Assembly: GCA_015501055.1 (NCBI GenBank)
Contig: JADNYV010000008.1
Coordinates: 186,001 to 250,000 of the forward strand
DNA length: 64,000 nucleotides
Reading direction: 5' to 3'
Source of the DNA: Mucidula mucida
Taxonomy: Eukaryota; Basidiomycota; Agaricomycetes; Agaricales; Physalacriaceae
The number at the start of each line of letters is the position of its first letter. Position 1 is the stretch's first letter. The notes under the pieces were generated by a model. The model worked only from the letters and a program-made list of their open reading frames with translations. It was not told the DNA's origin and ran no database searches. Below are positions 33,049-44,244 of this stretch, piece by piece. A program made the position numbers and the translations under genes.

Positions 33049-36000
33049 ATGCCTAGCCAAATACTGGACGTCCACGAACACAGTCAAGACGACAATGGAC
33101 TCGCTATTCGCAAAGAAATCGTCCAAGGCTTGCAGCGCCCGGCAGGATCCAAGACGCTGCCCACTATGCTACTGTACGACGAACGTGGGCTGAGGCTCTA
33201 CGACGATCTTACGACGGAGGCGCCTGAATACTACCTGTTTGGCGCTGAAGAGGAGATATTGAAGAATAAGGCCAACGACATTGTCCGTGTTATGCACGGC
33301 GGATCGGGCGTCGTCGCCAACGAGGTCGTACTTGAACTTGGAGCTGGGTGAGTGTCATTTGACGCGTCTTTGAGCAGTGGACCGTGTCATCTGATGAACA
33401 TTGCCTAGGGCCCTCCGTAAAACTTCGCACGTCTTGCGCAGCCTAGCCGGCCTCGTTGACGGCGCGTCGGGGGACGGCCCGGTGACCTACTACGCTCTTG
33501 ATCTCGAGCAGCGCGAGCTCGTGCGGACTCTCGGTGGAATCACAGAGTCTGATCTCGGACAGTCCTCCGCGGCAAAGTCGAGACGCGCGGCATGTGGGGC
33601 ACGTACGATGACGGTCTCAAATTCGTGCAATCAGGTGGTCTTCGTTCCACTACAATTCAGTCCTCCGTCGGCTTTTTTTCAAGTGATTTAAGCCGTGATA
33701 CCTCCCCAGACTCACGCTTTTCCTCCACCTCTTCGACGAGCAGTATGCATTCTGGGTCTTCTCCTCCGTCTACGCCGGGCGAAACACAACCGCCACTCCA
33801 TCTCCTCTTCCTTGGCTCGTCCATTGGTAACTTTACCCGTGAAGCAGGCGCGAGTTCCTTCGATCTCTGCCGTTGAGACCAGGTTCGGGGGACACATTGC
33901 TTCTCGGTCTTGATCATGACAATGAAAGTCATGTTATCGAGACCGCGTACAATGACCCAAGGGCTACACGAAACGCTTCGTTATGAATGGATTAGAGGTG
34001 CGGGAAGAGCGCTTGGAGATGAGAGCCTCTTGATGAAAGCAAATGGGAGTACGTGAATGTAGGTCGTCTCCCGCACAGTGACGCTCCCTCCACTCACCAT
34101 TCAATGCCAGAAATACGTCGTAGCTGAACGTGCGTAGTATACATCTCCACCGCAGACGGTTTTGCTGATCTTTATCCAGGCCAGCATGAGGCTTTCTTCA
34201 AATGTAAAGAGGACCATGAGGTCTTTTTCCTACAGAGAACAAGACTTTCCGTTTTGACGAGGATGAACTCATCAAAATTGAACAGTCCGTCAAGGTGAAG
34301 CCATTGATTCTTATCATTACAATGTACTGATGACGCGTGCCTTTACAGTTTTCTGACCGTGATGCTCACACACTATTCATAAACAGTGGTTTGAGGCCGA
34401 TACAACGGTGGACTGACAGCTCATCCCGCTACTCTTTATGGCTTCTGGAACGACCCATGTTCTCGTTCCCGCTACTTTCTTCTCCTACCACTTGTGACTC
34501 GAAAGGTTACCTCGTTTCTAACAAGGCGTATTCGACATCGCCATTTGGGTGCCATCCCCTGATGATTGGGAGAACCTCTGGGCCCTTTGGGACTTTGTTA
34601 CCCGAAATATGATACCCCCTTCGATGCTCTTCCAAAAGCCGATTGACTTGCGCCACATTTGCTTGTTCTATTTGGGGCATATACCGACGTTCTTGGACAT
34701 TCACTTGTCCAAGCTCTTGAACGAACCACATACTGAACCGGAGCATTTCAAAAATATCTTCGAGGTCCGTGTGCACATCTGAAGTTTGCATGCGGGTCTA
34801 TTGATGATTTACTCAGCGAGGGATTGACCCCAACGTAGATGATCCAACCATGTGTCACGTAAGTACCCAATCCACCGTCGGCATATTTCTTTTCTCATCG
34901 TTTCGTACAGCCTCATTCTGACGTTCCGACCGCTGACGATGAGTGGCCGACTTTGACAGCCATCCTGCAATTCCAATCACGAGTTCGAGCTCGTGTCCAC
35001 AAGCTCTATAAGGACATTGATGCTGGCAAACGGATCTTGGACCGGAAGACGGGCAGAGTGCTCTTCATGACGCTCGAGCATGAAGCTATGCACGCTGAGA
35101 CCCTGCTTTATATGCTCCTCCAGCGCGCTGGAACTGGCACTGTTCCGCCTCTTGGCTTCTCTACGCCCGATTGGGTCTCCCTCAAAGAATATTGGGGTGC
35201 CCTTCCGAAGCCTTCCTCGCCGACTGTCGTCCTTGGACCTGCAACGCTCACTTTGGGGCACGATGATGACGAGACTGAAGATGCGTCAGCGAGTGACGCT
35301 CGCACGCATGAGTTCGGTTGGGACAACGAACATCCGAAACGAGAGGTCTCGGTGGGCCAGTTCCGAATAGAGTGGCGGCCTGTTACCAATGGCGAGTATT
35401 ATACATTCTATCGCTCCAAGGGCGGCGAGGGCTTGGATCTACCCGCTTCATGGATCAACAAGGATGGCGAAGTCCAGGTCTGTAGCCTACTTCCTTGCAT
35501 TTGGCGCGTCCATTCACACAGTTCCTAGGTTCGCACTCTTTATGGACCCGTGCCGATGGATGTAGCGTATCAATGGCCAGTCATCACGACGTATAACGAC
35601 CTTTCACGGTATGCAATGGTGAAGGGGGGTCGACTTCCGACCGAGCAAGAGCTTCGTTTGTTCCTGGACAAGTTCGAGTCGGGCTACGAGGGTGGCGCCA
35701 ATGTCGGTTTCCGCAACTGGCACCCCATTCCGTGAGTAGCTCTTTGCGTTGTAGATTTTCGGTCTATTGATGAAATTACAGCGCGACGACGGGCGGGGAG
35801 CGGGACGGCGGGCGGGGAGGAAACGGGGGTGTTTGGGAGTGGACTTCGACTACTTTGGAGAAGTATGAAGGGTTCGTTGCGTCGGCTTTGTACCCTGGGT
35901 GAGTGCTTGATTCTTGTGTCCTTGGGCTGTACCATTGATGGGGCTTCTTCAGTTATACAGCTGATTTCTTTGACAACTCGCACCAGGTTGTCGTGAGTGA

Positions 36001-36161
36001 AATCTCCCTGAAGTAAATTGACATTCATTCATGTGTCCCTACAGTTGGGTGGATCATACGCCTCAATCCCACGAATTTCGGAGCGGCGCTCTCTCCGTAA
36101 CTGGTACCAGCGCAACTACCCTTACCCATGGGTTGGAGGTCGCGTCGTGTACGATATGTAA
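33049..36161 (+). CDS. egt1: Ergothioneine biosynthesis enzyme Egt1 (methyltransferase + sulfoxide synthase fusion)
   Basis: Trimethylates histidine to hercynine and joins it oxidatively to cysteine, the two steps split between EgtD and EgtB in bacteria. The N-terminal methyltransferase has LPTMLLYDERGLRLYDDLT, APEYYLFGAEEEIL, VVLELGAG, YYALDLEQREL and LLFLGSSIGNF. The DinB-like iron domain has LGHIPTFLD and the H-x3-H-x-E site in TLEHEAMHAETLLYML. The C-terminal FGE-sulfatase-like domain has EWRPVTNGEYYTFY, KGGRLPTEQELRLF, GGVWEWTST, YTADFFDNSH and GGSYASIPR, ending VGGRVVYDM. Short introns occur throughout. In the methyltransferase part, about five single-base losses between 33560 and 34040 break the frame while the flanking protein stays conserved; the C-terminal half is clean. 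Ergothioneine is a thiol antioxidant widespread in basidiomycetes. A TATA-like box lies about 60 bp upstream of the ATG. Confidence 0.92.
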
Positions 36162-36478
36162 TTTCGCTGGACAGAACAAGTACAGCCTTGTAAATCAAGT
36201 AATAACAGACGCTGGAATGTACAAAGTCATGCATATACAAGAAGTAGTTGGTATGGGTTCTCTGCTACGGAGTCCTTTATATGTCATTCAAAGGCAGGGA
36301 ATCGTACCGACTACTTCGTCGGGTCAATCAGAGGTCAGAACCTGGCACTTCTTTCGTTGGTATAGACGTTACTTCACGACTTTCAGTGGATCAGTAGAAC
36401 TTGAGAGAGGAAATCCTTACCGTTCTGACAATGCACGCATACAGTAGGACTATCTGAACTATCGGTCAGCACTACAAG

Positions 36479-38185
36479 TCATCTACACACCTTGACGAAA
36501 CGTTCACCTTTTGCGGATATCACGCCCCCAGCAACAAGAGTAAAGAGTTTCCATAGCGCAGACACCATCACAAACGTGGAGACAAAGACGCTCGCAACTG
36601 CAGACGCCGTAGGCTTCTGGCGAAACACAGGCCGCAAGTATATCACCGCCGGCACCCGGACATCCAGCGCCTCGTCCAAGCCATACGACAAATAACTCCC
36701 CGTCGCTCTATCCACCCTCGTGATATTCGCATACGAATCGAAAGGTTGCGGCAGGACGAGGCACCGCCGTCCCGTTGATCTGCGCGAATCTCAAGAAGAG
36801 CGGCACGGCGAAGACGCTGTTGTTGTACACCGCGGCGGAGGTGTACATCTGGTTCGCGCGGATGATGCCCAGGTCGAGCCGGATGAGGTGGTATACGGCC
36901 TGGAAGGCGTTCGCGAGGACGAGCCGCACGTTTGTGGGGACCTGGAGCTCGGAGGAGGGGGGCAGGATGTTTAGAGGGCCTAGCGGGAGGGGTGAGGATG
37001 ACAACACGGTGATCTAGGAAGTGTGGCGCATACCGTATGTGCCGTTGGGGTAATACACTTAGATGTACGTGCCCGAGAACTTGGCCGTCTCGTTGTCGCA
37101 GGAGAGGTGGTCGATGACATCTTCTCCGTACGAGTGTGCATTGCCGCGATTGGATTCGGCAGACGGGGTGCCGCTGCAGACGCAGCACGGATACACCGAG
37201 AGATCCATCCCCGTAACGGTTTGCGGTGTGTCTGGTCCTTGCCAGACGTCGGATGACGGGACTACACTGATTACCATGCAACGTTGCATGAGAGACCGCG
37301 GACATGGTGAGTAGCAACAACAACAACATACGTTCCGTCGTTCCAGCCGTATTCCTACTTGAAAGGTGGGTGTCTTGGTTCGATAAATAACGAGGGTAGG
37401 ATGAACACGAACCAGATCAACAAGCAGAGAGTCCAAAGCTCGCACAGCGCCTAGAAAACCCGACCGTCCAGCGCTTCGTGGTTGAGCTCAATGGTCATGG
37501 TGTACATGATGGGAAGCCAACATCCTATAGAAGCCTAACGGACAACATTGTTAACGCGAACTCCCTCTTAAAAACGAGACGATTACCGATATCGAAACCC
37601 TCTCCTCCTTTCGCACAGACAGCGTCAAGTTGGCCTAATCCAAGGTCAGCCCGCAACCGGAAGGGACGGAACAGTCGTCGCCCACGGACCACATCACACG
37701 TCGATAACGCGTTATTATAATAGGGGAACGACGCGACAGCTTTACTCGGCAGCTCGTTTCGATACGCCGTCGCTATCTGGTAGTCAAACGCCGACAGATT
37801 CGTCTGTATCGTGTCCCCGATCTTGAGCGTCTGCGGCGTGAATCGCCCGCAGAGTGGCGCAGCGAAGAGGGCACGAGACGGCTGAAGGGGAGAGCGCTAG
37901 TCGTGTCGTTGGGTGTGTATGTGAACTCTTGGACAACGTCGTAGCCCGCCAGCGGGACTAGACAGTATAAATGATGAAGGTGTCAAACTAAGGAAGAATC
38001 GAACGGCGCATACTATTGACAATAGCTAGGAGGATGGTCAGGCCTACGAAGACGCTGCAAACGATTGGCGTAGTCCAGCGTCCGGGATATGCTATGCAAA
38101 TGAACCTAATGAAGAAACCTAGCAAACGACGAGGAGCACGCACGCCGCTGGAGATTGTATCCCAATCTAAAGTTGAGGACCCCAT
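36479..38185 (-). CDS. Membrane protein of unknown function
   Basis: Not assigned to a characterised family. The N-terminal exon ends in a signal-anchor-like segment (TTPIVCSVFVGLTILLAIVN). After an intron comes an extracellular-looking region starting PLAGYDVVQEFTYTPNDTT, with LCGRFTPQTLKIGDTIQTNL, SAFDYQIATAYRNELPS and a Cys pair (YPCCVCSG) further on. Near the C-terminus are VPTNVRLVLANAFQAVYHLI, AAVYNNSVFAVPLFL, a polar stretch with several Asn, VPAVIYLRPVFRQ and a last membrane helix (ASVFVSTFVMVSALWKLFTL) followed by a short basic tail. The architecture is one helix at each end with a Cys-containing ectodomain. I recall similar unnamed proteins in other agarics. A probable one-base loss near 37880 separates two coding frames. 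Exon boundaries in the middle are uncertain. Confidence 0.5.
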
Positions 38186-38665
38186 TCGCTATATGGCGCG
38201 GGTGGGACATGTCATTGAGGAAGAAGGAAACCAGAACTTGAAGCGAAGGGCCAGACTTGCACAAGACAACTCAAGCAAGGCACAATCTTTACATGAAACT
38301 GGAAGGGTATTGTTGATGCAGTGATGAACGTTCGTCGGTTGATGATCCGGCTACGAAGAATCTGGGATGAATCAGACGTACGCGCTTTCTCAAGAGCCTA
38401 CTACTCACAACACGATGACGAGTGTAGACCGAGAGAGTCCGGTGTGTATTTGCCCTCGGTCAACACCTCGAGAGCCCTGAAGCTTTCTTGACTCATTTCA
38501 ACTCGCACAAGTTCGACGTAGGTCACCAACTGCTCATGCGCATCAGGCAACGAGACCTGTGTCAATGATGGACCGCATCTGTTAGTGCACACCATACACC
38601 TCTCGCTATCGTGAATCAGTAATAAGATATCATATTATAAATACAACGCAAAAAATCCTAGCAGT
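38186..38665. other. Intergenic region
   Basis: 480 bp upstream of the membrane-protein gene and downstream of the glycosyltransferase gene, both on the minus strand. A 64-codon minus-strand ORF (38401-38595) has no recognisable content. Nothing else is seen. Confidence 0.4.
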
Positions 38666-40371
38666 CTACCAAAATCTCGTCGTCTGAGGATCTGTATCAC
38701 TAATCATCCGTAGCATAACCACATTACTCGTCAAACTCGAAAACTAAGTCAACAATCGAGCGTCAGCAACATGGGAGAGAAAAGTAAAAGAAAGGTACAC
38801 GCACCCCATTACCAACAAACACCTCTGCCCGTTGAGCAACAAACATATCCAAAGCCTGCGCGACGGGCTTCTGGTCTCTGTTCAACGTCAAATCTCTACT
38901 CGTCTTGATACTCTGCCAACCGCCCATCTCACCCACCGCCCTCTTCAGCTCATCCAACCACTCCTTTTGCCCGTTGGACATGACATACAATCTGTCCAAC
39001 TTACGGCCCTTGCGCAGATACCTGACCTTCTCCACGATCTCGTCAATAGACGGGAAGCAATGCTTCACATAGTACCTCCGCTTCTCCTCTTGCGACACAT
39101 CCGAAGGAGGATCGAACCGGTCAGGAAGCTCAGGGAACGTGTTGTATCCATTGAACCGTGAGCCCCAATCTGCAAGGTTCACGCAATGGTCTTCGAAATC
39201 GCCGCGTCGTATATGCAAGGCTACGAGACCAGGTAACGGGGTATATGGGGGCTTCGGATGCGCTGTGGGAGGCGAGAAAAGCCATCCAAAGAGCCAGGAT
39301 GAGGGACGCTCGAAGAAGGCGCGGTTGGTCATGAACGCGGACGTGATGAGAGGAGACCACGCCAAGTCGCGAATGATAGGCGAGTCTTTGATCAGCGGGA
39401 ATAGCGAGAGCACATTCGGCGACCCAAACAGCCTGTATTGACGTTAGTAGGAGCAGTGCATACACACGACCACGTACCAAATGTCGAACAAGTGTATGGA
39501 ATCAATCGTGAACTCGAGACATCGTTCAGTTCTGCTTTCCAATTCCTTGACCCACTCGCGCAACACTGTCGCCCCGTCCATCTCACCCAGATTGCCGAGT
39601 CTGCTCCTGACAATCTCCGACGAGATCATCGTTGGCTCAGGACACACTTTGCGAAAGTATTCACTCGACACAGCTCTAGGCACGTCGCTGTGTGGTCCAA
39701 ATGAGGCTCCAATTATTGGACCTGGGGCAATGAGCAAGCAAAGAAAGAGCAGGCACGTCGCAACGCACCAGCTATTAAGGCTGAGAGTGGTATCCGAGCA
39801 GGTATGATCCTCCCATTAAATTCGGAGTACTCTGAAGACATGTCCCGCGACCACGTATAGTTGTCAAATACATACCTAGTAACGCTCAGAGGTAGTAAAA
39901 GGCGTATAACAAATGGAACGTACGATCGCTTGACTGAATATGCTAAGTGCGCATTCATTAACAGCTCCTGCATGATATTTCCCCACCCCGAACCTATAGT
40001 CCAATGAGCGGGACGTGTCGCATCAACACTGGCAGCGCACCATGAGCATGATTGGCAAAATAAATAAACTTTGCATGTTTGCCATCAGGCGGAGGCAGCG
40101 ACAGGTCGTGCTGCGGTAAATTTCGCTCATATTCGTGATACTGCTCGTATATTGGCGGCATATTGGACATGGGGGAGATGGGGAATGGCAGACTCTCTTT
40201 AATGGTGTCGCTGTGGAAGAAGAGGGCGATAACCGAGAGGACGACGAGGCCTAGCAATAATACGCGAGCATAGCGCCGCGTCAGCAGGCTTTTCGAGCGA
40301 TTCCGCCAACCGTCCTTTGGTGAGCGCGCCCGCGACGACGGATTTCGAGTCGGCAATATCGGTCCAGCCAT
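38666..40371 (-). CDS. Type II membrane glycosyltransferase, O-fucosyltransferase-like
   Basis: The protein has a short basic cytosolic tail, one membrane anchor (VLLLGLVVLSVIALFF) and a lumenal domain. The domain opens FANHAHGALPVLMRH and, across short introns, GSGWGNIMQELLMNAHLAYS, YVFDNYTWSRD and GPIIGASFG. A central region follows (EPTMISSEIVRSRLGNLGEM), then FGSPNVLSLFPLIKDSPIIR and the motif LVALHIRRGDFEDHC. Later come FPSIDEIVEKVRYLRKGRKL, VYVMSNG-like LYVMSNGQKEWLDEL and FVAQRAEVFVGNG, joined by an intron to FSSLTSNVVMLRMI. GxGWGNxMQE near the start, HIRRGDF in the middle and GNGFSS near the end are the pattern of GDP-fucose O-fucosyltransferase-like folds. A Golgi location is inferred from topology, and the acceptor is unknown. 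All introns splice in frame. The 5' flank beyond about 70 bp is taken up by the duplicated kinase fragment. Confidence 0.72.
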
Positions 40372-40441
40372 GGTGGCAGGAGAACACCATGTGTGCCTTG
40401 ATCACAGCGCTCCAACTCACTTTTATCGTGAAGAAATATAT

Positions 40442-41732
40442 ATTGCATCCTAGAAACGTAGCGAATAAACAAAAACGTACAACGAACATGAACATGACAG
40501 ATGTAATCACAAAAATCGTAGAAATGCGTGAGTCCGAATCAAAAGACATGAACATGAATTCATCGTAGATCGTGAAAAAAAGCCCATGCAATAAACTGGA
40601 TGGAAAACAGGTTCGATAGCAAATAGATAGCAATGTGAGAACGGCCGGGAATCAAGGGAATGTGGTGTGTATGGAATATCAGCGATGAGAGAGATAGATG
40701 AGAGGGAAATGCGATGATAAATACAAACAAGAGATTTTAGTAAACACGAGACACTCGTCTCGATACAACGGCCTTGCCAGGTACGATAGCCTTGATGGCG
40801 CGGCGCATGCGCGCAACCGTGGCATTGCCCTCGTCCTTCAAGGTCGTAGAGGTACTCGTTGCCGGTCCGCTGTATGTCATCATTCCAAGTTCGTCGACAG
40901 ACATACTCGCCCGTTGCTTGTTCATGTCCTCGCTAGAAACAGCAGGAGGCATATGTGAGCGCCTGATCGACGTAAACTTGGGCACAGGCTTTTGGTGTGC
41001 AATCCCATTCCCATGTAAGCGTCAGAAATCTGAGAAGAAAGCAATAGCCTACAGTCCAGATACACAGTATCCATCGGGTTAATCTACATAACGAGCAGGT
41101 CAGCATGAGATCTGCTCGTTTGTCGACGTCTTAGGGGAGTTCCAAGTTCTGAAGGTTGAGGGACGACGCCTCTTGTCGCTGCTTGGAAGGCGTATAAATC
41201 GCAAGCACGTCTAATCCTGGGTCTGTCTTCGTCTCAGACAAGGAGTCATCGCTCCGCGTGCCTTCCTCGTTGATTTCTCGCGCGTAAAATCAGATCTTTG
41301 CGGACGGAGCGGAGAAGGGTCTGTCGGACAACTCGTCTTATGTTACATCGGGATATACCCACTCCGTCGAGTACTGGCCCGTCTAGCCACTAGGGGGCGG
41401 AGAAAGAGGTGGTGCTTCATTCTCAACGAGCGGTGGAGATGGCGAGGAACCTAAGTTCATTTGCACGTCGTCGACAACTTCTACAACACGTCAAATGCGC
41501 CAATGATCGTAGAAGCAAAAACAACGTACTCTCGACATTCCTCGTCCATGCCGATATCCTGTCAGCCGCCTGGGTTGACGTTTCATTTCAGAGCCGGTGT
41601 AGTTTCGAGACCAACCACTTTGCGACACGGCTTTAAAGTCGACTGAATGACTCCGGGTCTTCTTCCTACCTGAATCTAGGGTCGAGGACTTGCACGATTG
41701 CACCGTTTTATCCAACTCATACTCAGAAACAC
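40442..41732 (-). pseudogene. Duplicated 3' fragment of the neighbouring kinase gene, rearranged
   Basis: This is a direct-orientation copy of 44245-45901, beginning at the shared TTGCATCCTAGA and ending at a shared CAGAAACAC. It includes the kinase gene's 3' flank, its last coding exon (same stop, near 40741) and intron sequence, so it arose by DNA duplication rather than through RNA. Relative to the functional copy it lacks about 335 bp (44806-45140 there, with TGTA at both breakpoints), has the block 41221-41386 inverted, and carries scattered substitutions and small indels. It has no kinase domain and cannot encode the full protein. Similarity in the 3'-flank part is very high and lower elsewhere. 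Confidence 0.85.
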
Positions 41733-42105
41733 CGAAAGGAGGAGCTTGCCGAGGAAAGGTATAGAACGTGTCCACGGTCTGCCGTATTGGTGGTGGCTGC
41801 GGTGGTTGTTGGGGCGGTGACCGTTGTGCTAAAAGTCCAACAGCATTTGTTGCGGTGGGGAAAATGCTTGTGACGGTGTCTGCAGAGCATTCCGTTCTCA
41901 CTCCCGCTCCTTTGTGCGACTGCATCAACAAAACCACTGCCACCGACACAGGCCACACACAGATAGCAACTCAAGGCTCGACGCATGAAAGAAACGGGCT
42001 ACAGGTGTGTCAGCTGCATTGTGGGCACCGTCAAAAGCTCAGTAAATCAGACAGTCAATGCTGTGTGATTATACAGAAAAAATTGTACAATTTGTTCAAG
42101 CACTA
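41733..42105. other. Intergenic sequence next to the duplication breakpoint
   Basis: 373 bp with a GGT/GGC-rich tract. On the minus strand it is open in frame with the pseudogene (PPQQPPQPPPIRQTV, then FGVSEYELDKT), so it may be a further piece of a diverged kinase tail not present in the functional copy. This is uncertain. Confidence 0.35.
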
Positions 42106-42737
42106 CTACCGCTGCTCCCTGATCAGTTTTTCAAGTTGACTAATGCTACTCTGCATCTCATTGAAATTGTTTTGCATCCTATCCTCCAAGGCGGTCTTTA
42201 CAGAAATAATAGAATCCTTGGTGTGTTGGTGAAGCACATTTGTATGGGCCTCAACCAGGTCGAAGAGCCCCTTTGCATAATCCTTAACAATTGACTCACT
42301 GGTTGATGACCAGTCCTCCGTTATACCGACTGACAAGGAATCAGTACATTGAGCAGAGCCACAATAAACTACTGACCATCGCCTGCAAATGATATTGATG
42401 ACATCAGATAAAGGTTTTAAACGCGCAAGCAAAGACTGACTTTCATTGATGACACAGACCGGTTCCTTGGCAACGCCTTCAACAGCGTTATCATCATCAC
42501 CTATTGCGAGAATGTCAGATAGTCAACTCGTCAACACCGCACGCTGACTACGACCTTGGTGGCCTACGCCGTTCTCTGGGATGGCGTCAGATAAATAAGT
42601 CCGGAACATGGCCAAACACAATGCTTACCGTTAGGTATGGTGTCCAAGCTCCTCTCTGAAAGGGTTCTGCCGTTTTGAGAGCGGGGAACGTCGGCGACCA
42701 CAAAGGCGGATTCTGCAGTCGATATTTGACTGGACAT
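42106..42737 (-). CDS. Small coiled-coil protein of unknown function
   Basis: Not recognised. The ATG at 42737 starts MSSQISTAESAFVVADVPRS. Two short introns then lead through ENGVGHQG to GDDDNAVEGVAKEPVCVINE. The last exon encodes a polar helical segment with heptad-like spacing (DYAKGLFDLVEAHTNVLHQH, MQNNFNEMQSSISQLEKLI) ending LIREQR. Between them the sequence can be read either as an exon (SLLARLKPLSDVINIICRRW) or as two introns flanking a six-base micro-exon; both keep frame. The product is about 120-170 residues with no signal peptide or membrane helix. It lies between the kinase gene and its duplicated fragment. The absence of frame lesions supports a real gene. Confidence 0.45.
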
Positions 42738-44244
42738 GTTTATGAGGAAGAGGCTCGATGAGCTCAGAGCCTCAGACAACCCACTTTTATATGCCCGCCG
42801 GCGATTTCGTGCCGGTGATTCTTATTATTATTATTATTATTCTCACGCTTGCTCGCTTAAATTCAGTTGGTCAGCAAAAGTTCATTGGACTCAATCGAAA
42901 GAGGAAAATCAAGAATTAGCCCCTTCCATGCCAAGTAGATGCCTGGATTCAGCGAATCCTCGCTTAGGCACCCAGTAAAATTGTCTTCCCAAGTAATTTC
43001 CGGTGAGTCCGAGCGCTACAAAAATTCTGGGAGACATCTAATCAAGTTTCGAAACGTCAGGCACCATGTCCATGGAGCTCCGAGCCCGCGGAGTGTGCTT
43101 GCTGCATCCTTTGCTCTATCGGTGAGTTTCCCTGCGGTTTCCACACGAGGCAACTATTCTGTCAAGACTGTACTTTACTTGGAAGCCTCCGTGTTCCAAT
43201 ATTAGTATCGAGGACGTCGGATTCTAGGCTCCGCGTGCAGGAGAAATAATTCGTCATCCTTGTTGCCTCGGAGCCCATTATGCAACAATATGGACGGCGA
43301 AGCTATAGCAGGGCTTAATTCTTGTGTGGCGCAATTTCTGGATTGTACCCGCAGCAGTGAGAAGCCGTAGAGACGGGCGCAGAACCGTTCAGCAGCCCAC
43401 AGCTCATGCCGCAATTCAAAGCGACACAGAGGTTCTCAGAATACAGACAGGCGAAGGCATATACCAGGAAATAAGTTTGCCATCCAAAAGCGCAGAATCA
43501 AGTCCAGATCACTAAGAAATGGTGACATATCTCCGAAACGACCGATATAGTATACTGGCTCGGCGGACGAAGGTTTCTGCCTATTGATCGGTATCTGGGG
43601 TACAAGTAAGACTCATGGGCGAATCACAACTCCAAACCCGTTGTCTTCAACTAAGTTGGGGGAACAGTCCTTGAATGTCCCTCGGCAAGTCTAGAAGCCG
43701 CGAAGCGACAAGGTAGCCAATTTGATCTACAAGGGGTTCAGAATAGTAGCGACTGAAAGTGAGGCAGCATAGGTGCCTTCTTAAATAAAATAAAACCAGT
43801 CGGGCGAGGACAGAAGAAGCGCACCATTGGAGCTCTCCGATTCCAGAAGCATGGACCTCAGGAGCCAAAAAGCAGCCACCATTGTCATGGTCTTCAAAGA
43901 GCTTGCTAGCTTGAAAATCCAATAGAATTCGAGAAAGTGAATGCAGTATCACCTTAAGGTCACTTGAGGAAAACCGACAGTCTGGAGGATGGTCAGAAGA
44001 AGTACGTCAAAGGGAACCTTCAAACGAAACGACTTGAAAAGAAGCCATCCTTCTACCAACCCAAAAGCCTGCAGCGAGCAGATCCACGTTGGATCCACGC
44101 TGCTATGAGCCCAGATATCCAGATCGAATTCGCGGTTAAAGCGCTTTGCGTGAATGGCTCTGGCTGCACCGCCTAGAGTATGGGTCTACTTGGGGCCGAC
44201 GCCACGCCGACTGGTCAGTTATTCGGCATGCACTCGCGAATCAT
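42738..44244. other. Gene-poor spacer between the duplicated blocks
   Basis: About 1.5 kb holding the small gene's promoter (a TTTTATATG stretch near 42785), a TTA/ATT microsatellite and otherwise short minus-strand ORFs (43202-43414, 43647-43952) with no recognisable content. Confidence 0.4.
42821..42841. repeat. (ATT)n microsatellite
   Basis: About six tandem ATT units in a 21 bp run about 85 bp upstream of the small coiled-coil gene. Confidence 0.85.

Noticed and set aside
33657..33932. Overlapping ORFs on both strands in the Egt1 methyltransferase region
   Set aside because: They are alternative frames of a frame-broken but clearly conserved methyltransferase domain.
43202..43952. Minus-strand ORFs of 70 and 101 codons
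   Set aside because: No family resemblance and no plausible splicing between them; reported only as part of the spacer.
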